DNA of 60,000 nucleotides from Owenia fusiformis. Taxonomy: Eukaryota > Annelida > Polychaeta > Sabellida > Oweniidae. The position numbers and the translations under genes were made by a program. Positions 24,850 through 36,624 of the stretch are shown here, one piece after another (position 1 is the stretch's first letter; each line of letters begins with the position of its first letter). The notes under the pieces were generated by a model. The model searched no databases. It was not told the DNA's origin and saw only the letters and a program-made list of their open reading frames with translations. The stretch spans positions 14,866,822 through 14,926,821 of the forward strand of contig CAIIXF020000008.1 of assembly GCA_903813345.2 (NCBI GenBank), given 5' to 3'.

Positions 24850-26086
24850 TGCGTTTATAGCATGAAAAACCTTCAATGTAGTAACAACCACAATTGTCAT
24901 ATTCGTAACTGCAGTACACAATGATAAATGCTTATAATAACTAGCAGACATATTAACTTCTAGACGGCTCTTTAGCTAAAAGCTAAATGGCATAACTGCA
25001 CATGGAATATGACAGTCAAGATACATCAAAACTGACTGTTCCAATACATTACACAAAAACACCTGATCCTTAGTGGCTGAATGACGCAGTGTTATGTAAA
25101 ATGATAATATAGGATATTATATGATATTTATCACGTTTATGCTATATAATGAGGGGCGATTATTAAATCATTAGCAATGTATTCGTCAAATATGTCAAAA
25201 CCTGTAGGCGTGAGATAATATAGAAATATTTGTCGAATGGTACCCATTCTTTTATTATCACATCTTTCTGTTATACTAGAAAAATGGCTCACGGCTAAGA
25301 CGAATTGAGATGTCATAGTTTATCATGACGTTTAATGCCTAAATTCTTAAGAATATCACGCAATCCTTTACTCAGTTTGGTGCTGCTTATTAATGTTATA
25401 ATATAAACTTTACTGTTAAGTTGATTTGTCGTACTGTAAAAACTTTCAGTATCATTACCGTTTGATATATATTGTTAGTGTTTTTTTATTGCTCAAGATT
25501 CTAATCTAATTGTGATTTTTACAGTATCTAATCTAATTCAAAACTAACAAAATAGAATAAAGTAGCTATGTTGGTAACAATAAAAACAATATTAAATGAA
25601 AATATAAATCAATTTCGAGTAGATTCCCAAGTTTTCAAGACCTAAATAAATAACAGCCTGAATAGTGATTTACAAACTAAATAACCCAAAATTACAATGA
25701 AAATCAAAAGAATAAATCAATTATTTTGCCTTTTAACTCAGAAAGTACAGTGTACCCTGGTTAATATGATAGGCTTGTTGTAAAAAGTAATAAACATGCA
25801 AAGTACATTGTACCAACTATTCTAGTGTTCCGTTGTAGAAGCATGCAAGGATACTTTATACAATATTGACGTTTCTGTCATGGTTATTTTATAAGACACA
25901 AAGGGACTAAGTCAATATTTCTATACTGTCATAATGTATTAATAAACTACATTTCAGATGTATGCCGATAAAACTTATTCCTTCCTACCTCCCTCCCTCC
26001 CCAAAAACATTTCCAAAGCATTGATATATCAACATTGTCCCTATGCCAATGAAGAATATATACTACTACAGTATATCTTGACTTAC
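24850..26086. other. Putative neurexin intron sequence
   Basis: This lies downstream of the neurexin donor on the minus strand. I see no further neurexin exon here or elsewhere down to position 1, so the next exon is probably outside the window or too short to see. Confidence 0.5.
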
Positions 26087-26807
26087 CTATCTCACAATGA
26101 TCCCCCTCATACTCTGTCTCAGAACAATCGCACGTTGGGCCATGGTCTGTGCTAATACATATGGCAAAGTTCTTGCAGGGGTTATGCTTCGTACAGCTGT
26201 CAACATCAGTCGTCCTCACCCCAACACTTTGAATCATAACTGGCCTGACCCAGGGGCCAGAACAGTTGGAATACAGGAGATTGCGCACATGGCCTCGGAA
26301 TCTTGGCTCAAGTGTCACAGATGGTAGCGCTAAACTGGCAAGTTTTGCATTGAATGCTATGGGCACTCCCCCTATATAAACGTCACTATTAGTTTTTATA
26401 CGACCAAAATTAAATTCTTTACCTCGTGAAGATCGTGATTGAGCTGTTTTATCCACCATTAATGTTGTCTGTTGTTTATTACGTCGTACCTCAACCTTGT
26501 GATATTTATTGTTATTCAACTGTTCCCCCACAGTGAGGATAACTATAGCCCCACCCCCAAGATTTTGCCTCAGGCGGACAGTACCTCCCACAAGTTTCAC
26601 TTCAAAGAAATCAAACATACCCCCATCATCTTGATAGTAGAGTAAACCATTGGGTTGTGTTGTTTTGAACTCAAACTGCATGGATCCATTTTGACATGGG
26701 TCCCATTTTGGAAATTTCGCATACGAAACCCCAGATCCTTCAAGTTCAAAAGCAGATCCTTTGATGAACTGAATAACAATACACACTAGTAGAAAAATCC
26801 ACTCCAT
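26087..26807 (-). CDS. Neurexin, first coding exon (signal peptide, LNS1, EGF)
   Basis: Neurexins are presynaptic adhesion receptors. The exon encodes 240 codons plus one base, ending at a consensus GTAAGT donor (26086-26081), phase 1. The start is the ATG at 26807, giving MEWIFLLVCIVIQFIKG, a clear signal peptide. Residues about 19-185 form a laminin-G/LNS domain (FPKWDPC, DDGGMFDFFEVKL, LRQNLGGGA, YHKVEVRRN, DVYIGGVP, EPRFRGHVRNL). Residues 205-238 form an EGF repeat with six cysteines (C205, C211, C217, C226, C228, C238). LNS1 followed by EGF-A in one large first coding exon is the alpha-neurexin arrangement. The sequence resembles protostome Nrx-1 closely in the RFRG and DDGG segments. 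The rest of the gene is not visible in the window. Open frame beyond the donor (to 25947) is intron. Confidence 0.9.
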
Positions 26808-26945
26808 TTTTGAATCCAATAATGTAAATCCTAAATTACAAGGCTGTAGAATCTGTCGTTTGATAGGAGCAGCATAACGGATAGGTGCTAACTACATTTC
26901 TCCAATGGGGATCTTCAGGCTTTCTTCATACTACTGAGCTGTTAT
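26808..26945 (-). promoter_or_regulatory. Neurexin 5' leader with three upstream ORFs
   Basis: A strong acceptor (TTTTTCTCTCTGTCTTCAG, AG at 26947-26946) starts the exon at 26945, so the leader comes from at least one more upstream exon. Before the neurexin ATG lie three short ORFs: ATG-3 codons-TGA (26929-26915), a minimal ATG-TAG start-stop (26897-26892) and a 14-codon ORF (26875-26831). All end before the main start, so they could limit neurexin translation. Confidence 0.7.
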
Positions 26946-26947
26946 CT

Positions 26948-27534
26948 GAAGACAGAGAGAAAAATCATTACACCTCTAATATAGTCTAGAATGCTAGAAT
27001 GCATTTCCAATACTCCAATAGCGGCATGTATTGGCGTGTAGCATACTAATATTGCATCCTAGTGGCCAATACAAGATCCACTTATACAATGACTAGTGGC
27101 TTTGATTATCTGACTCAATGAGAACATACCTATAGATGTGAAGATGTTTTTCTTGTGATGCTTATTCAAGAATTTGTCTCTACTATCTACACTATTCCTT
27201 CTACTATTCCCAAATGTGAACCAAATGACTCATTTTCTGTATTTCTGTATAATTTAGAGAATAATTCTCATGTTAATTCAGTCAATTGCTTCCTTATTGG
27301 ATTCCTTCACAGTGCATTTTTAAACATGTTTCCATAGTAATGTTCCTGAGGATATCTTTTCTGTAGGTAATTACCTATCTGTAGTAGATACTGCATAGGG
27401 TTATGTTCTCCTCTGTAAAGGTACATGGTGCTCAAAACATAACCTGAAATAAAATCAAGCATAGGTGAGTAGTTTCTACTAGTCTAACAGACCAAGTTTT
27501 ATCAATAGAGGTGAGGTTCAAACTAAAAAAAGGC
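26948..27534. other. Non-coding upstream of the neurexin coding exon
   Basis: Presumed 5' intron. No exon or promoter could be pinned down. Confidence 0.45.
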
Positions 27535-27740
27535 ACTAATATGCAAAATGTCACCACCTCCCATTTGTTACTGATGGCAAACTCCAAACACTGACCGTCG
27601 GATGCCGTCACAAAATGTTTGAGGGCACTAACATGCAAAATGTCACCACCTCCCATTTGTTACAGATGGCAAACCCTGAACACTGACTGTCGGACGCCAT
27701 CACATAAAACATGAGGGCATAAAGATCGTTGTGGTGACAC
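27535..27740. repeat. Tandem pair of dispersed repeat (ATGTCACCACCTCCC family)
   Basis: Two successive units of about 95 bp share ATGCAAAATGTCACCACC, CCCATTTGTTAC, and CACTGACYGTCGGAYGCC. The second ends with GTTGTGGTGACAC, inverted to its GTGTCACCAC-like start, so the unit may fold back. Related single copies are at 16836 and 28125. Confidence 0.65.
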
Positions 27741-28671
27741 AAATGCAACAAAAATGCAAGAAATTCAAACAGTCTCTTCAGGTTTATTTTTTTCAGTGAA
27801 ATGAGCAGAATGGCAATAATGTATAACTTGAGATATTGTAGGAGCAGAAGGTCTAATAATAAGTCTAAGCAGGTCATTGTGATCATCGTTTTCATCAAAA
27901 AGAAAATTAGGTTTATATTAGAAGTCTGGAAACAATTTGATTTGTAATTTAAAACAGAGATGTGAACATCCTTCAAATTACGAGGGATTTGCTGAGATTT
28001 ATTTATATGAATGACCATGAAAAGCACATCCTTCAGGAAGCAAAGGACTCCCTAATGGGAAAACACAGATGACAATGCTTAATAACACAAAATAAAAACA
28101 CAAAGCATGGCTATAGGAGCTCTGGTATCACCAACTGTCATTTGTTACAGATGCCAAACACTGTGACACAAAGACTGATAAATTATATGCTACATTATTT
28201 TTCAGGTCGCGTATTGACATAACTTCATTTACATTTGAAAAAGAGGAGTTTGGTACTAAATCACTCTCCTGATACATATATAATAAGTTACAATTGAGTC
28301 TTTTTAGGACAAAAGCTCTTTATTGCATATTTCTTGTCAATCCTCATGGGGTACATATGAATGAAGCAATTGGTCATAATTTGATGATTTACGCATTCAA
28401 TGTGCTGATTTATACCTTAAGATGCTTGTTAATGGTTGCTAAATAGTACCTGTGGGTAGAAGAAATTGCAACTTCTCAAAGAAAACAGCAGAAGAAATGA
28501 ACACTCTATGATGTGTTATTCTAGTGATATGATCAATGTGGAAGGTAATCTCATAACTATGATTAGTTTGTGTGTCTTGGAATTAGATCCTCCTCTTATA
28601 TCCAACCTATTGCAAAGCTATGTGAGACATTATAATTTACTGATATACAGTATATATACAGTGAAACATCT
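27741..28671. other. Gene-free stretch
   Basis: Contains another diverged unit of the CATTTGTTACAG family near 28125-28170. The minus-strand open frame at 27608-28027 runs through repeat sequence and is not a gene. Confidence 0.5.
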
Positions 28672-28850
28672 CAGGCCCGTAGCCAGATCGGTTTGAGCGA
28701 ACCCCCCCCCTCCCTGGCCAAAAATTCTTTCAAAAGCATGCAGTTTTTCATCGTTCTGAGCACTTTTTAAGTGATTTGGGCCATTTTTGAACCAAAAATT
28801 ATCAAAAGTGAACATCCCCTAGAATTTTTCAAAAAGTGAAACCCCCTTAG
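28672..28850 (+). repeat. One end of a CAGGCCCGTAGCCAG repeat
   Basis: CAGGCCCGTAGCCAG at 28672-28686 is followed by a C tract and AAAAATT-rich sequence, as in the copy at 24233. No matching right end, so it is probably truncated. Confidence 0.5.
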
Positions 28851-28854
28851 CAAA

Positions 28855-29015
28855 TCCTGTAATGTGGAACACCTCTACAAGTGGAACACTTTTGCTAGTC
28901 TTCAAAGTCTCAAGATCAAATAACTTGAATTAAATGAACCTTTATAGGTGAAACACCACCAAAGTGGAACACTTTTAGAGGTACCAAATGTGTTTTACTT
29001 AGACAGGTTCTACTG
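28855..29015 (-). repeat. pogo/Tigger-like MITE fragment
   Basis: On the minus strand it begins TA-CAGTAGAACCTGTCTAAG and repeats GTGTTCCACTT words, the usual appearance of pogo/Tigger ends. The other end is degenerate (GTGGAACACCTC near 28865). Confidence 0.5.
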
Positions 29016-29226
29016 TATATATTTCAATTGTTCATATCCTTATTAATCTTTACTGTCACGCCTATTCTTCACACAGCATTATTGTGTAAGACTTGTATAA
29101 TTATAATGTGTAGTAAAGACAAAAGCATTTCATTTCGACATTCTGTTAATACCAATATCTCAGGTGGGAAAGTTAATAAATTTCACTCTGAACAGTTGTA
29201 AGATATTTTGGATATGTTGTAACGTA

Positions 29227-30287
29227 CAGGGTGTTCCATATGTTTCAGGAATGATGTTGTGTTTTATTGGTTTTCTTTTCAATCTAACTGACTTTTTGAC
29301 ACAATGTGTCTGAACATGTTATGAATAAGTTGGGAAAGTTTCATATCGTGAAGTTTATTAGTCTTAATTATATGGTTGCTATAGTAACCTAGGGGTAGGG
29401 TAGGTGGAGCAGGTGTAACAACACGCAAAATATATGAAATATTTGTAAAAATAGTTTTTTTTGTACGAAGTGTTACTAAGTATTAGGTTGTCAGAGTTGG
29501 ATAAAACTTGTCAGTAATTAAACAAAAATGAAGGTGGATTCCAAGAAAGTAAAAAAAGGTCAACACCCTTGATCACATCACAATTTAAACACCTGTCATG
29601 TCATGAGTCACAAAGGAGAATAAACACAGGTCATTTTGGAGGAGCGGCCATCTTGAAAAGTGAAAAAGTCATTAGCAAAGATTACCTTCGACTTAGGCAA
29701 CACACAACAATCTGTGACAAGACATCACATGTGTAAATAACAGTTTTCTGCAGCAGACACAATTAAACTCCTGACGAATGCTCATGGGGACTCAATGATG
29801 GTAACCTCTAGAGTGTATGAGTGGTACAAGCAGTTCAAAACTGGAAGGGAAACTGAGACCGACAATCCAAAATGTGGACATCCGAGAACAGTGAGAGCGC
29901 TAACTAATGCGGAATGGATAGATGCTGAAATAATGATGATGGCTAATAAAGGGTGTGATAACATTTTTAATTTCCAGGAATCAACCTTTATTCTTTTTTA
30001 ATTTCCAACAAGTTTGATGTGACTATGACAAATTAATACTTTGAACATTTTATACAAAACTACTATTTTTACAAAAATGTCATGTTTTGCGCGTTGGTAC
30101 ACCTGCTCCACCTACCCTACCCCTAGGCTACTATAGCAACCATATTATTCAGTATACTGAGTTTCATGATATGAAACCTTTCCAACTTATTCACAACATA
30201 TTTGGACACATTTTGTCAAATAATCAGCTAGATTGAAAAGAAAACCAATAAAATACAGCATCATTCCTGAAACATATGGAACACCCT
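29227..30287 (+). mobile_element. Mariner-like element with long inverted repeats
   Basis: The ends CAGGGTGTTCCATATGTTTC and its inverse are flanked by TA (29225-29226, 30288-30289). The inverted repeats extend about 210 bp (29227-29440 against 30075-30287) at high similarity. Inside is a broken piece of a mariner-type transposase, so the element is internally deleted and non-autonomous. Confidence 0.85.
29741..30001 (+). pseudogene. Mariner transposase N-terminal fragment
   Basis: The frame reads FSAADTIKLLTNAHGD, then VYEWYKQFKTGRE and NPKCGHPRTV, the helix-turn-helix (HTH_48) start of mariner-family transposases. An in-frame TAA at 29738-29740 cuts it from its own N-terminus, and after about 60 residues the frame runs into unrelated sequence. 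No DDD catalytic domain remains. Confidence 0.75.
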
Positions 30288-30289
30288 GT

Positions 30290-30798
30290 ACATAGGTAAT
30301 ATTCCTTAAACTGTGCTTATTTACATCAATCCATCATCCCACCACCAACAGTTCTGGTGTTTTATCAAAATATTTTATATTTCACTAAATTAACCCTTGG
30401 GAAGGCCAGATCTTCAAACCTGACATTCTCACCTTTCAAATGGTATATTGAAGCATAAGGACAAATAACATCATTCATTTCAATAAAGAACAGAATCAGG
30501 TTTGTAATTAACAAGGTTTTAAATTGGCAATTTTGTACAGAATTTGAGAATCTCAAAATTAAAGTAGGTACATGTACTATAATGGTAATTTACAGAATAG
30601 GGGAGTTCGTAAAGCATCCCAAATTACATGGCGGATGGAAATCCTGTCAAATTATAACCCAATCTAGAACTTGTAATAATGACTCAACATGAATACACCA
30701 TTATCAACTTGCACTGAATGATTCAATGGTCATGAGTATTCCTATAAACTTCTTGCTTGTACTAACAAGATGCAAATGAACATATTTTGAACACTTAA
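30290..30798. other. Gene-free stretch
   Basis: Nothing recognisable. Confidence 0.5.
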
Positions 30799-31045
30799 CC
30801 TCTTATATTGACTACCCAGAGTGACGAGATTTCTCGTCACCTCAAAAATGACCTTGAAACCCAGAATGACGAGATAATCTGTCACAAAAATGTCTCACTA
30901 AAATTTGAACAATTTTTATCCAACTTACACAAAAATTGTTTTAAAATGTCTAGAAATGATCGCTGCTGTCTAATTTTACTAAATTGAACATCGTCATCAA
31001 AAATTATCTGGTTTCATCCTATTTTAGAACCTGGAATTCAAGAGG
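30799..31045. mobile_element. piggyBac-like MITE
   Basis: The 247-bp element is flanked by TTAA on both sides (30795-30798, 31046-31049), with CCTCTT-starting inverted ends. Just inside the left end is a perfect hairpin (GTGACGAGA, TT, TCTCGTCAC; 30821-30840) with a weaker repeat at 30872-30893. TTAA duplication plus CC-start is the piggyBac hallmark. Confidence 0.65.
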
Positions 31046-31049
31046 TTAA

Positions 31050-32431
31050 TCAGTTGTTTAAGTGATATAAAATAGAAGATGATAGTAAGGCATTGAGGAA
31101 TATCTATACAAGCAGGCAAAATAAGAAATATATATAAAATATGACATGAGTTTGAAAAGAAGACCCTTTGAAAATTGATTAAAACATTTAAGTCGATATC
31201 TTTTATGTTGACACTATCACCAATTATAAATTTCTGTTCAAATTCTCCATTCTCGTATTATCGTTGGTTCAACTTAGACGTATTCCAAACGAATGCGTTG
31301 TTCGTTAATCATGGCCAAAGGTGAAGAATGCCTGCCTAAATTCATGGTTACAGACTGCTAAAACAAAGAAGCTCAAAGTAGAAATGTTTATTTTTAAAAA
31401 CTTAAGTGCCGGAATATAAAGTTGCCTTTCTCGATGTACAAGTACAATGTAAAATTTATGACTTTGAATTGAAAAAGGATCTTTACAAAAAAGTTTGCAA
31501 ATATTTGGTAATATTTTCGTTATTGACAGTATTTTTATTTCTGTGTTTTCCAGGTCTAATTTTCTGTCTGAATTTCAAGACCTTTGAAAGTTAGAATCAA
31601 AGACCATAAGATAGAAGCAGATTCGAGAGACAATTCACGTTATACACGCCAAGCAAAAGAAAATATGAGAGGGGTGATGAATAAATCAGCCATTACGGAC
31701 CACGTCCTTCAGAATAATTGTGTCATGGACTAGTGCAATACTACAGTTTTGGACAATGACAATAAGAGACTTGAAAAATGGATTAAAGAATCTATTTATA
31801 TAAAGAAGAACAATCCGAAACGTCCTGTTTAGTAAAATAAAGGTTGTGAAAAGAAGAAAAAATAGTTTTGTGATTTAATAATCTAGCCTAATGAACATGT
31901 TTAAGATTAACTGACTTGTTTTTATCCAAAGAATATCCGATCATATCCAAGTTTATTTACAGACTATTGAAAGGTGTAAAAATAGTAATAAATGTCATGC
32001 AATATAGATATATGGGAGATAAAGGCTATAATTTCAATATAATAATCACTGGCACATCCTGATAGCAAGAAGCTTAAAGGCCACCTGTGTAAGGAATGTC
32101 AAGATCAATAAGCTTAAATAGAGAATAGAATAGGCAAATTATTTTTTGAAAGGAATTGATGTTATAGTGTCAAGATTCAAAAGTAATTAAATTTGAATTT
32201 TGAAAACATTTTTCACCCATTTTTGCACCTTGAATCCATTATAACTTCACCAATTTATTATATATCGAAGATCTTTTGGGAGATATTGTATTTGAGATTG
32301 TAAGGAACAGATTGGTAGGTCAATTGAACATGTTGCTTGTAATTTTGTCACCCCCATAGATCTGATTCTGCTTTTAATGTCACAAAAATACTATTTAATT
32401 GAAGGGTATATTGTTACATAAGAACTTTTTA
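31050..32431. other. Gene-free stretch
   Basis: AT-rich. No supported exon or repeat. Confidence 0.5.
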
Positions 32432-32938
32432 CAGAGTACACAAAAATGCCAATGACTTTCCCAATGATTAAGCAAATTTTCATGAATTTTTGTGTAGATA
32501 GAGTGTTCAATGGAGAAAAGATTGGTATGCTTGCATAGCATCAACAACTTGGAAATTATAGACTTCTCATTTTATGCGGAGGCATGCTGTGACACACAAT
32601 CATTAAAGAATGTAAATTGAAAATCTTTTCGAAAATTTACCCAATGAGAGACTCAGTTCATCCAATCTGACAATTATTTTCAGAAAAGTAGACCTCATAT
32701 TATTGATAATATATGTGAAAACAATCCAGAAATGACTCAAATAATGGATAAGACAGAAATATTTTGACAATTTTGTGAAGAGCATACTTGGATAGAAAAT
32801 GTGATATCTCTAAATTGCACAGTTCTTGGTGCTATATAAGTACAGCAATCTTTCTTCCACATCAAAAATCATGAAGTTTCTTTAATTATTGAGAAAGTTA
32901 TTCCAAAATAAGTGGGTGGCATTTTTTGTGTTACTCTG
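32432..32938. mobile_element. Mariner-like MITE, CAGAGTA ends
   Basis: Left end CAGAGTACACAAAAATGCCA and right end (inverted) CAGAGTAACACAAAAAATGC, flanked by TA at 32430-32431 and 32939-32940. Length 507 bp; no ORF. Confidence 0.7.
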
Positions 32939-33433
32939 TATATTTTATTATCCAAAATAGATAAAAAAGATTGAGTAGATTTAAATGAATACTAAAATAT
33001 TAGATCGCATGTTTGGTTGATGTTCCTCAAATCCAGAAATATTATTTAAAGGGTACGGAATTCCCCTGCTAACCACATGATGAATGACATAGTATATTCC
33101 TAGTGAAACATGGATAGATTAGTAGAGAATGCAAATAGATTACTTTATGCCATGTCTCTTAATGTGAGAGGAATCATCAATATCATAAAATAATGAATGA
33201 GGATAAGTTATTCCTGAGGGAGTACGCAAGACATGTTGATTGTATCTGAAGTTTCAATTTGTGTGATGCATAAGTGATTATTCCTCTTGTGATGATTGCA
33301 GTTTTTACATTCAGATTTAGCTCTTATCACTCAAGAAACTATAGATAGCAGAATGCACCTTTTTAAGCTTTCTATCAAAGTAGGTCTCTCCCTAGCTCCC
33401 TAGCATAGACCTAGAGAAGTAGATCATGAGGTA

Positions 33434-33760
33434 CAGGGTGACACAAAAATGACAAGGCATTAACATGATAAAATGTCACCAACTAGTTGCTCAAAATTAG
33501 TCAATTTGAAGCAAGATGAAAAAAGACCTTTTTGACCTTGAGAAGGTCAAATTTTTTTTGACCTTGAGAATGTCATTGAAGGACAGAGGATAGAGGACAC
33601 ATTTTGTAACGCTCATAAATGTGCATCTAGGTGAGCTAGTCATCTGAAACTTCATGGCTAATTGCAAATTAGAGTATTGTTTTAAAAACATCTCAGAATT
33701 TCTTCAGACAAAAAAGTTATAAAACATTATGTGGGTGTCATTTTTTGTGTCACACAGTGT
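33434..33760. mobile_element. Mariner-like MITE, CAGGGTGACACAAAAATGACA ends
   Basis: Left end has TA-CAGGGTGACACAAAAATGAC. Right end carries the inverse TGTCATTTTTTGTGTCAC, followed by a damaged terminus (ACAGTGTTA). The ends resemble those of the element at 32432, so they may be one family. Confidence 0.6.
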
Positions 33761-36195
33761 TATAAATCAGAATGGATTCTTGTAAATGGGCCATCAATAT
33801 ATTACATGAAAATACCTCTAAGTGGTTCACATTTTGATAAAGTAAAAATGAGTAAATACCTCAAAATATGAACAATTTTCCATACCCTATTGACACATAC
33901 ATTGTCTTTTAATTTTCTCAGTCTTACATAAGTCTACTTTGTTTATTGGGGCACAACAACTCTTATACATTAGGTTCATCATTGATATGATTTTTAAGGT
34001 TTTGACTTATTTTAGGGTAAGTTTTCCATGGTGTTTCGTGCATCGATATAAGACAGAGTGAGACAATGAACACTAAATGGAAGTCTTAATTAAATCAACA
34101 ATTGATTTTCTGACACTTTCTTAGCATTTCTGAAGGACAATTTCATCAAATTGTCAAGGCCTAAAATATATGTGCACTTTAGGCAGTTTAAGTTGGTTAG
34201 AATGCAATAACGGTAAGTCAACAACGACTCAAAAATCAAACAAAATGTCCTTCAAATATGATACCGAACAGTAATCGACCAAGGATTCTTATATATTTCT
34301 TATGTGATTTGTAATTTGTAATATCATATCAGGCATCAGGTATTTGTAATATTTAGTGAAACATTTTGGGCTTTTTTGTTGAAAGATTGTTGGAAGTGCT
34401 TTGAATTGATAAAGGGACTTGTAGTAAATACAGTTCATGTATATGTATTCCCTTTGGGTCACATTATTAAGAGAAAGAGGATTTCATTTTAGTATTTTGG
34501 TCTAAATAAATAAAACAACCTCAGGTATCCAACAACTTACTTTTCTCATTTTTAAGTAAGTACATTTAGCCAGAAATGAAAAACTATTAACCCCACAAAA
34601 GTGCTGAGAATCTGCAAATCATCATACTACTTGTGAGTTTATACCAAATATAAGACCACACAAACTTCTGGTACAGTGTTTATTTGATGAAATGTAGCTA
34701 CTTTTTAGGTTTCGAATTTCAAAATGCTTCCTTTACCATAAATCAGATTATAAGTCTTGCCTCTATGATCCCCATGAAAGAATCTAGGGACTTTCAACTA
34801 ATTAGAAAAAAAAATCACAAAAATGTTTGTTTGATATAAGTTTATTTAATTATTCAATTAACAATTACAATTAAAATGCACTGTAAAAACCCAACAGCAA
34901 ACAATTTACATATGATGTATCAAAATATTATGGCCATCCAAATGTTTGAGTGAACTGTTAAACTCGGAATCCTCGGACATATGTCTGATTTTGAAGAAAA
35001 TCTGTCTGATTTTGAAAAATTTTTGTCTGATTTTGAAGAAAATCTGTCTGATTTTGAAGAAAACCTGGCAGTTTTCCTTGACAAAAAAGGAAGGATGCCA
35101 CAATGATCATTATAATAATCCAAATTAAGAGGCCATCATGAGAGAATTACATCCAACCAAGAGGAGGGAAAAAGACTTAACAGAATGTACCACGGCTACA
35201 CTCTATGAGAATTCCACATTTATTAAACTTTCAACTATGACCACATAATTTTGCTAAATGTCCTACTGATGACCTCACTAACCTTCCAAATTGCCAATTT
35301 CGGCAGAGAATACATGATCATCTTTGAAGAATAGAAGTAATTTGTGAAGAATACAATAAGTTAACGACATAAGATTGCATTGTTGCATTGTTATGTAAAC
35401 TAGGACTACTAAGAAAATTAAAAGAACACAAGGGAGTAAATGATTCGGTAATTGAGCATGTTTGAAACTGCAGAATGCCGAAATTGATTGCAGGGACTCT
35501 CTGGAAATTTATTGCTAGTAATTCTATCAGTGTAAATTAACTAAGGGCCAATTAGATATTAAAAGTCATGGAAATCAACATAAATGTAATAATATCAACA
35601 CACTAAAGTTGTTTTGCCAAATCCAAGAGAGAATTATATCCACGATTAAAAGCAAATTAGATGAATAATATTGAATATGCAACCAGAAATGTTTTGTAAT
35701 GTTGCATGTTTCTGTCATTTTATGAAAGGGAACACACTTGAATCTTGCCATGGAGAACTTATCTCAATAAGAGGGAAATATAAAAGATTAAATATTATCT
35801 TATGTAAACATGGACTTTCTCTTTCTAATTGGGCTTAATGGGATACTTTATGAAATTCCTAGAATATATTTTTAACACAACTGTATCTTTCATGTGTGAC
35901 TTCTGGCTTGTTTTTTATGGAATACTATTCATCAAAAGTTGACTGTCAAAGGTATACAGATCGCTAAGACTTAGAGTATGCTTATAGCTTAGCTTTTTCC
36001 ATCAGAGTATATGTGACCCAGTTTTGAGATCCTGTATACAAAATGTAGGTCAAGATTAAGGTTAATAAATACCAAAACCATGGGATGTTTTCTCAGATCC
36101 CATCAAGTACATATTCTTTATAAAGACACTACAGCATCAAATAACATTGGAAACAATTGAAGATTGTATTTCTATAATTTTAGAAGGAAAATGAG
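33761..36195. other. Gene-free stretch
   Basis: Apart from the short tandem repeat at 34980-35066, nothing is recognised. Confidence 0.5.
34980..35066 (+). repeat. 21-bp minisatellite, four units
   Basis: Four units of GTCTGATTTTGAAGAAAATCT type (one variant has AAAAATTTTT). Because the unit is divisible by three, all frames stay open through it; this is not a gene. Confidence 0.8.
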
Positions 36196-36197
36196 TC

Positions 36198-36624
36198 ATT
36201 TGACACTGTTTGAACAATCTTTGAGATGTTGGGTACTATTTGGACAATCTTTGGGATGTTGGGGATTATTTGAACAATCTTTGGGATGTTGGGGACTGTT
36301 TGAACAATATGTGGAATGTTGGGGACTGTTTGAACAATCTTTGGGATGTTGGGGACTGTTTGAACAATATGTGGAATGTTGGGGACTATTTGAACAATCT
36401 TTGGGATGTTGGGGACTGTTTGAACAATATGTGGAATGTTGGGGACTGTTTGAACAATCTTTGGGATGTTGGGGACTGTTTGAATAATATTTGAATGTTT
36501 GGGACTGTGTGAACAATCTTTGGAATGTTGGGGACTGAACAATCTTTGAGATATTGAGGACTGTTTGAAGAATCTTTAAGATGTTGGGGACTGTTTGAAC
36601 AATCTGTGGAATGTTGGGGACTGT
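36198..36624. repeat. 30-bp minisatellite with 60-bp higher-order period
   Basis: About 14 units of GGGATGTTGGGGACTGTTTG plus AACAATCTTT. In the central part two variants alternate strictly (AATCTTTGGGATG and AATATGTGGAATG), giving a 60-bp period. Outer units are diverged, the middle ones nearly identical, as expected for expansion by unequal exchange. Open frames on both strands follow from the unit length being divisible by three. Confidence 0.9.

Noticed and set aside
25947-26086. Extension of the neurexin frame beyond EGF
   Set aside because: A consensus donor GTAAGT follows CEI(G). The remaining frame (KSRYTVVVY...) has no neurexin similarity and is intron.
23456-26087. Splice of neurexin exon to the exon-like frame at 23456
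   Set aside because: Phases do not match. The join would give a stop within nine codons.
26808-26819. Upstream start four codons before the neurexin ATG
   Set aside because: The codon is TTG, not ATG. The first ATG in frame is 26807, and it gives a normal signal peptide.
27608-28027. 139-codon minus-strand frame as a gene
   Set aside because: About a quarter of it is the dispersed ATGTCACC repeat and the rest lacks codon bias or homology.
36180-36542. Repetitive proteins on both strands
   Set aside because: They are translations of a 30-bp minisatellite whose unit is a multiple of three, with no start context, splice sites or flanking exon.
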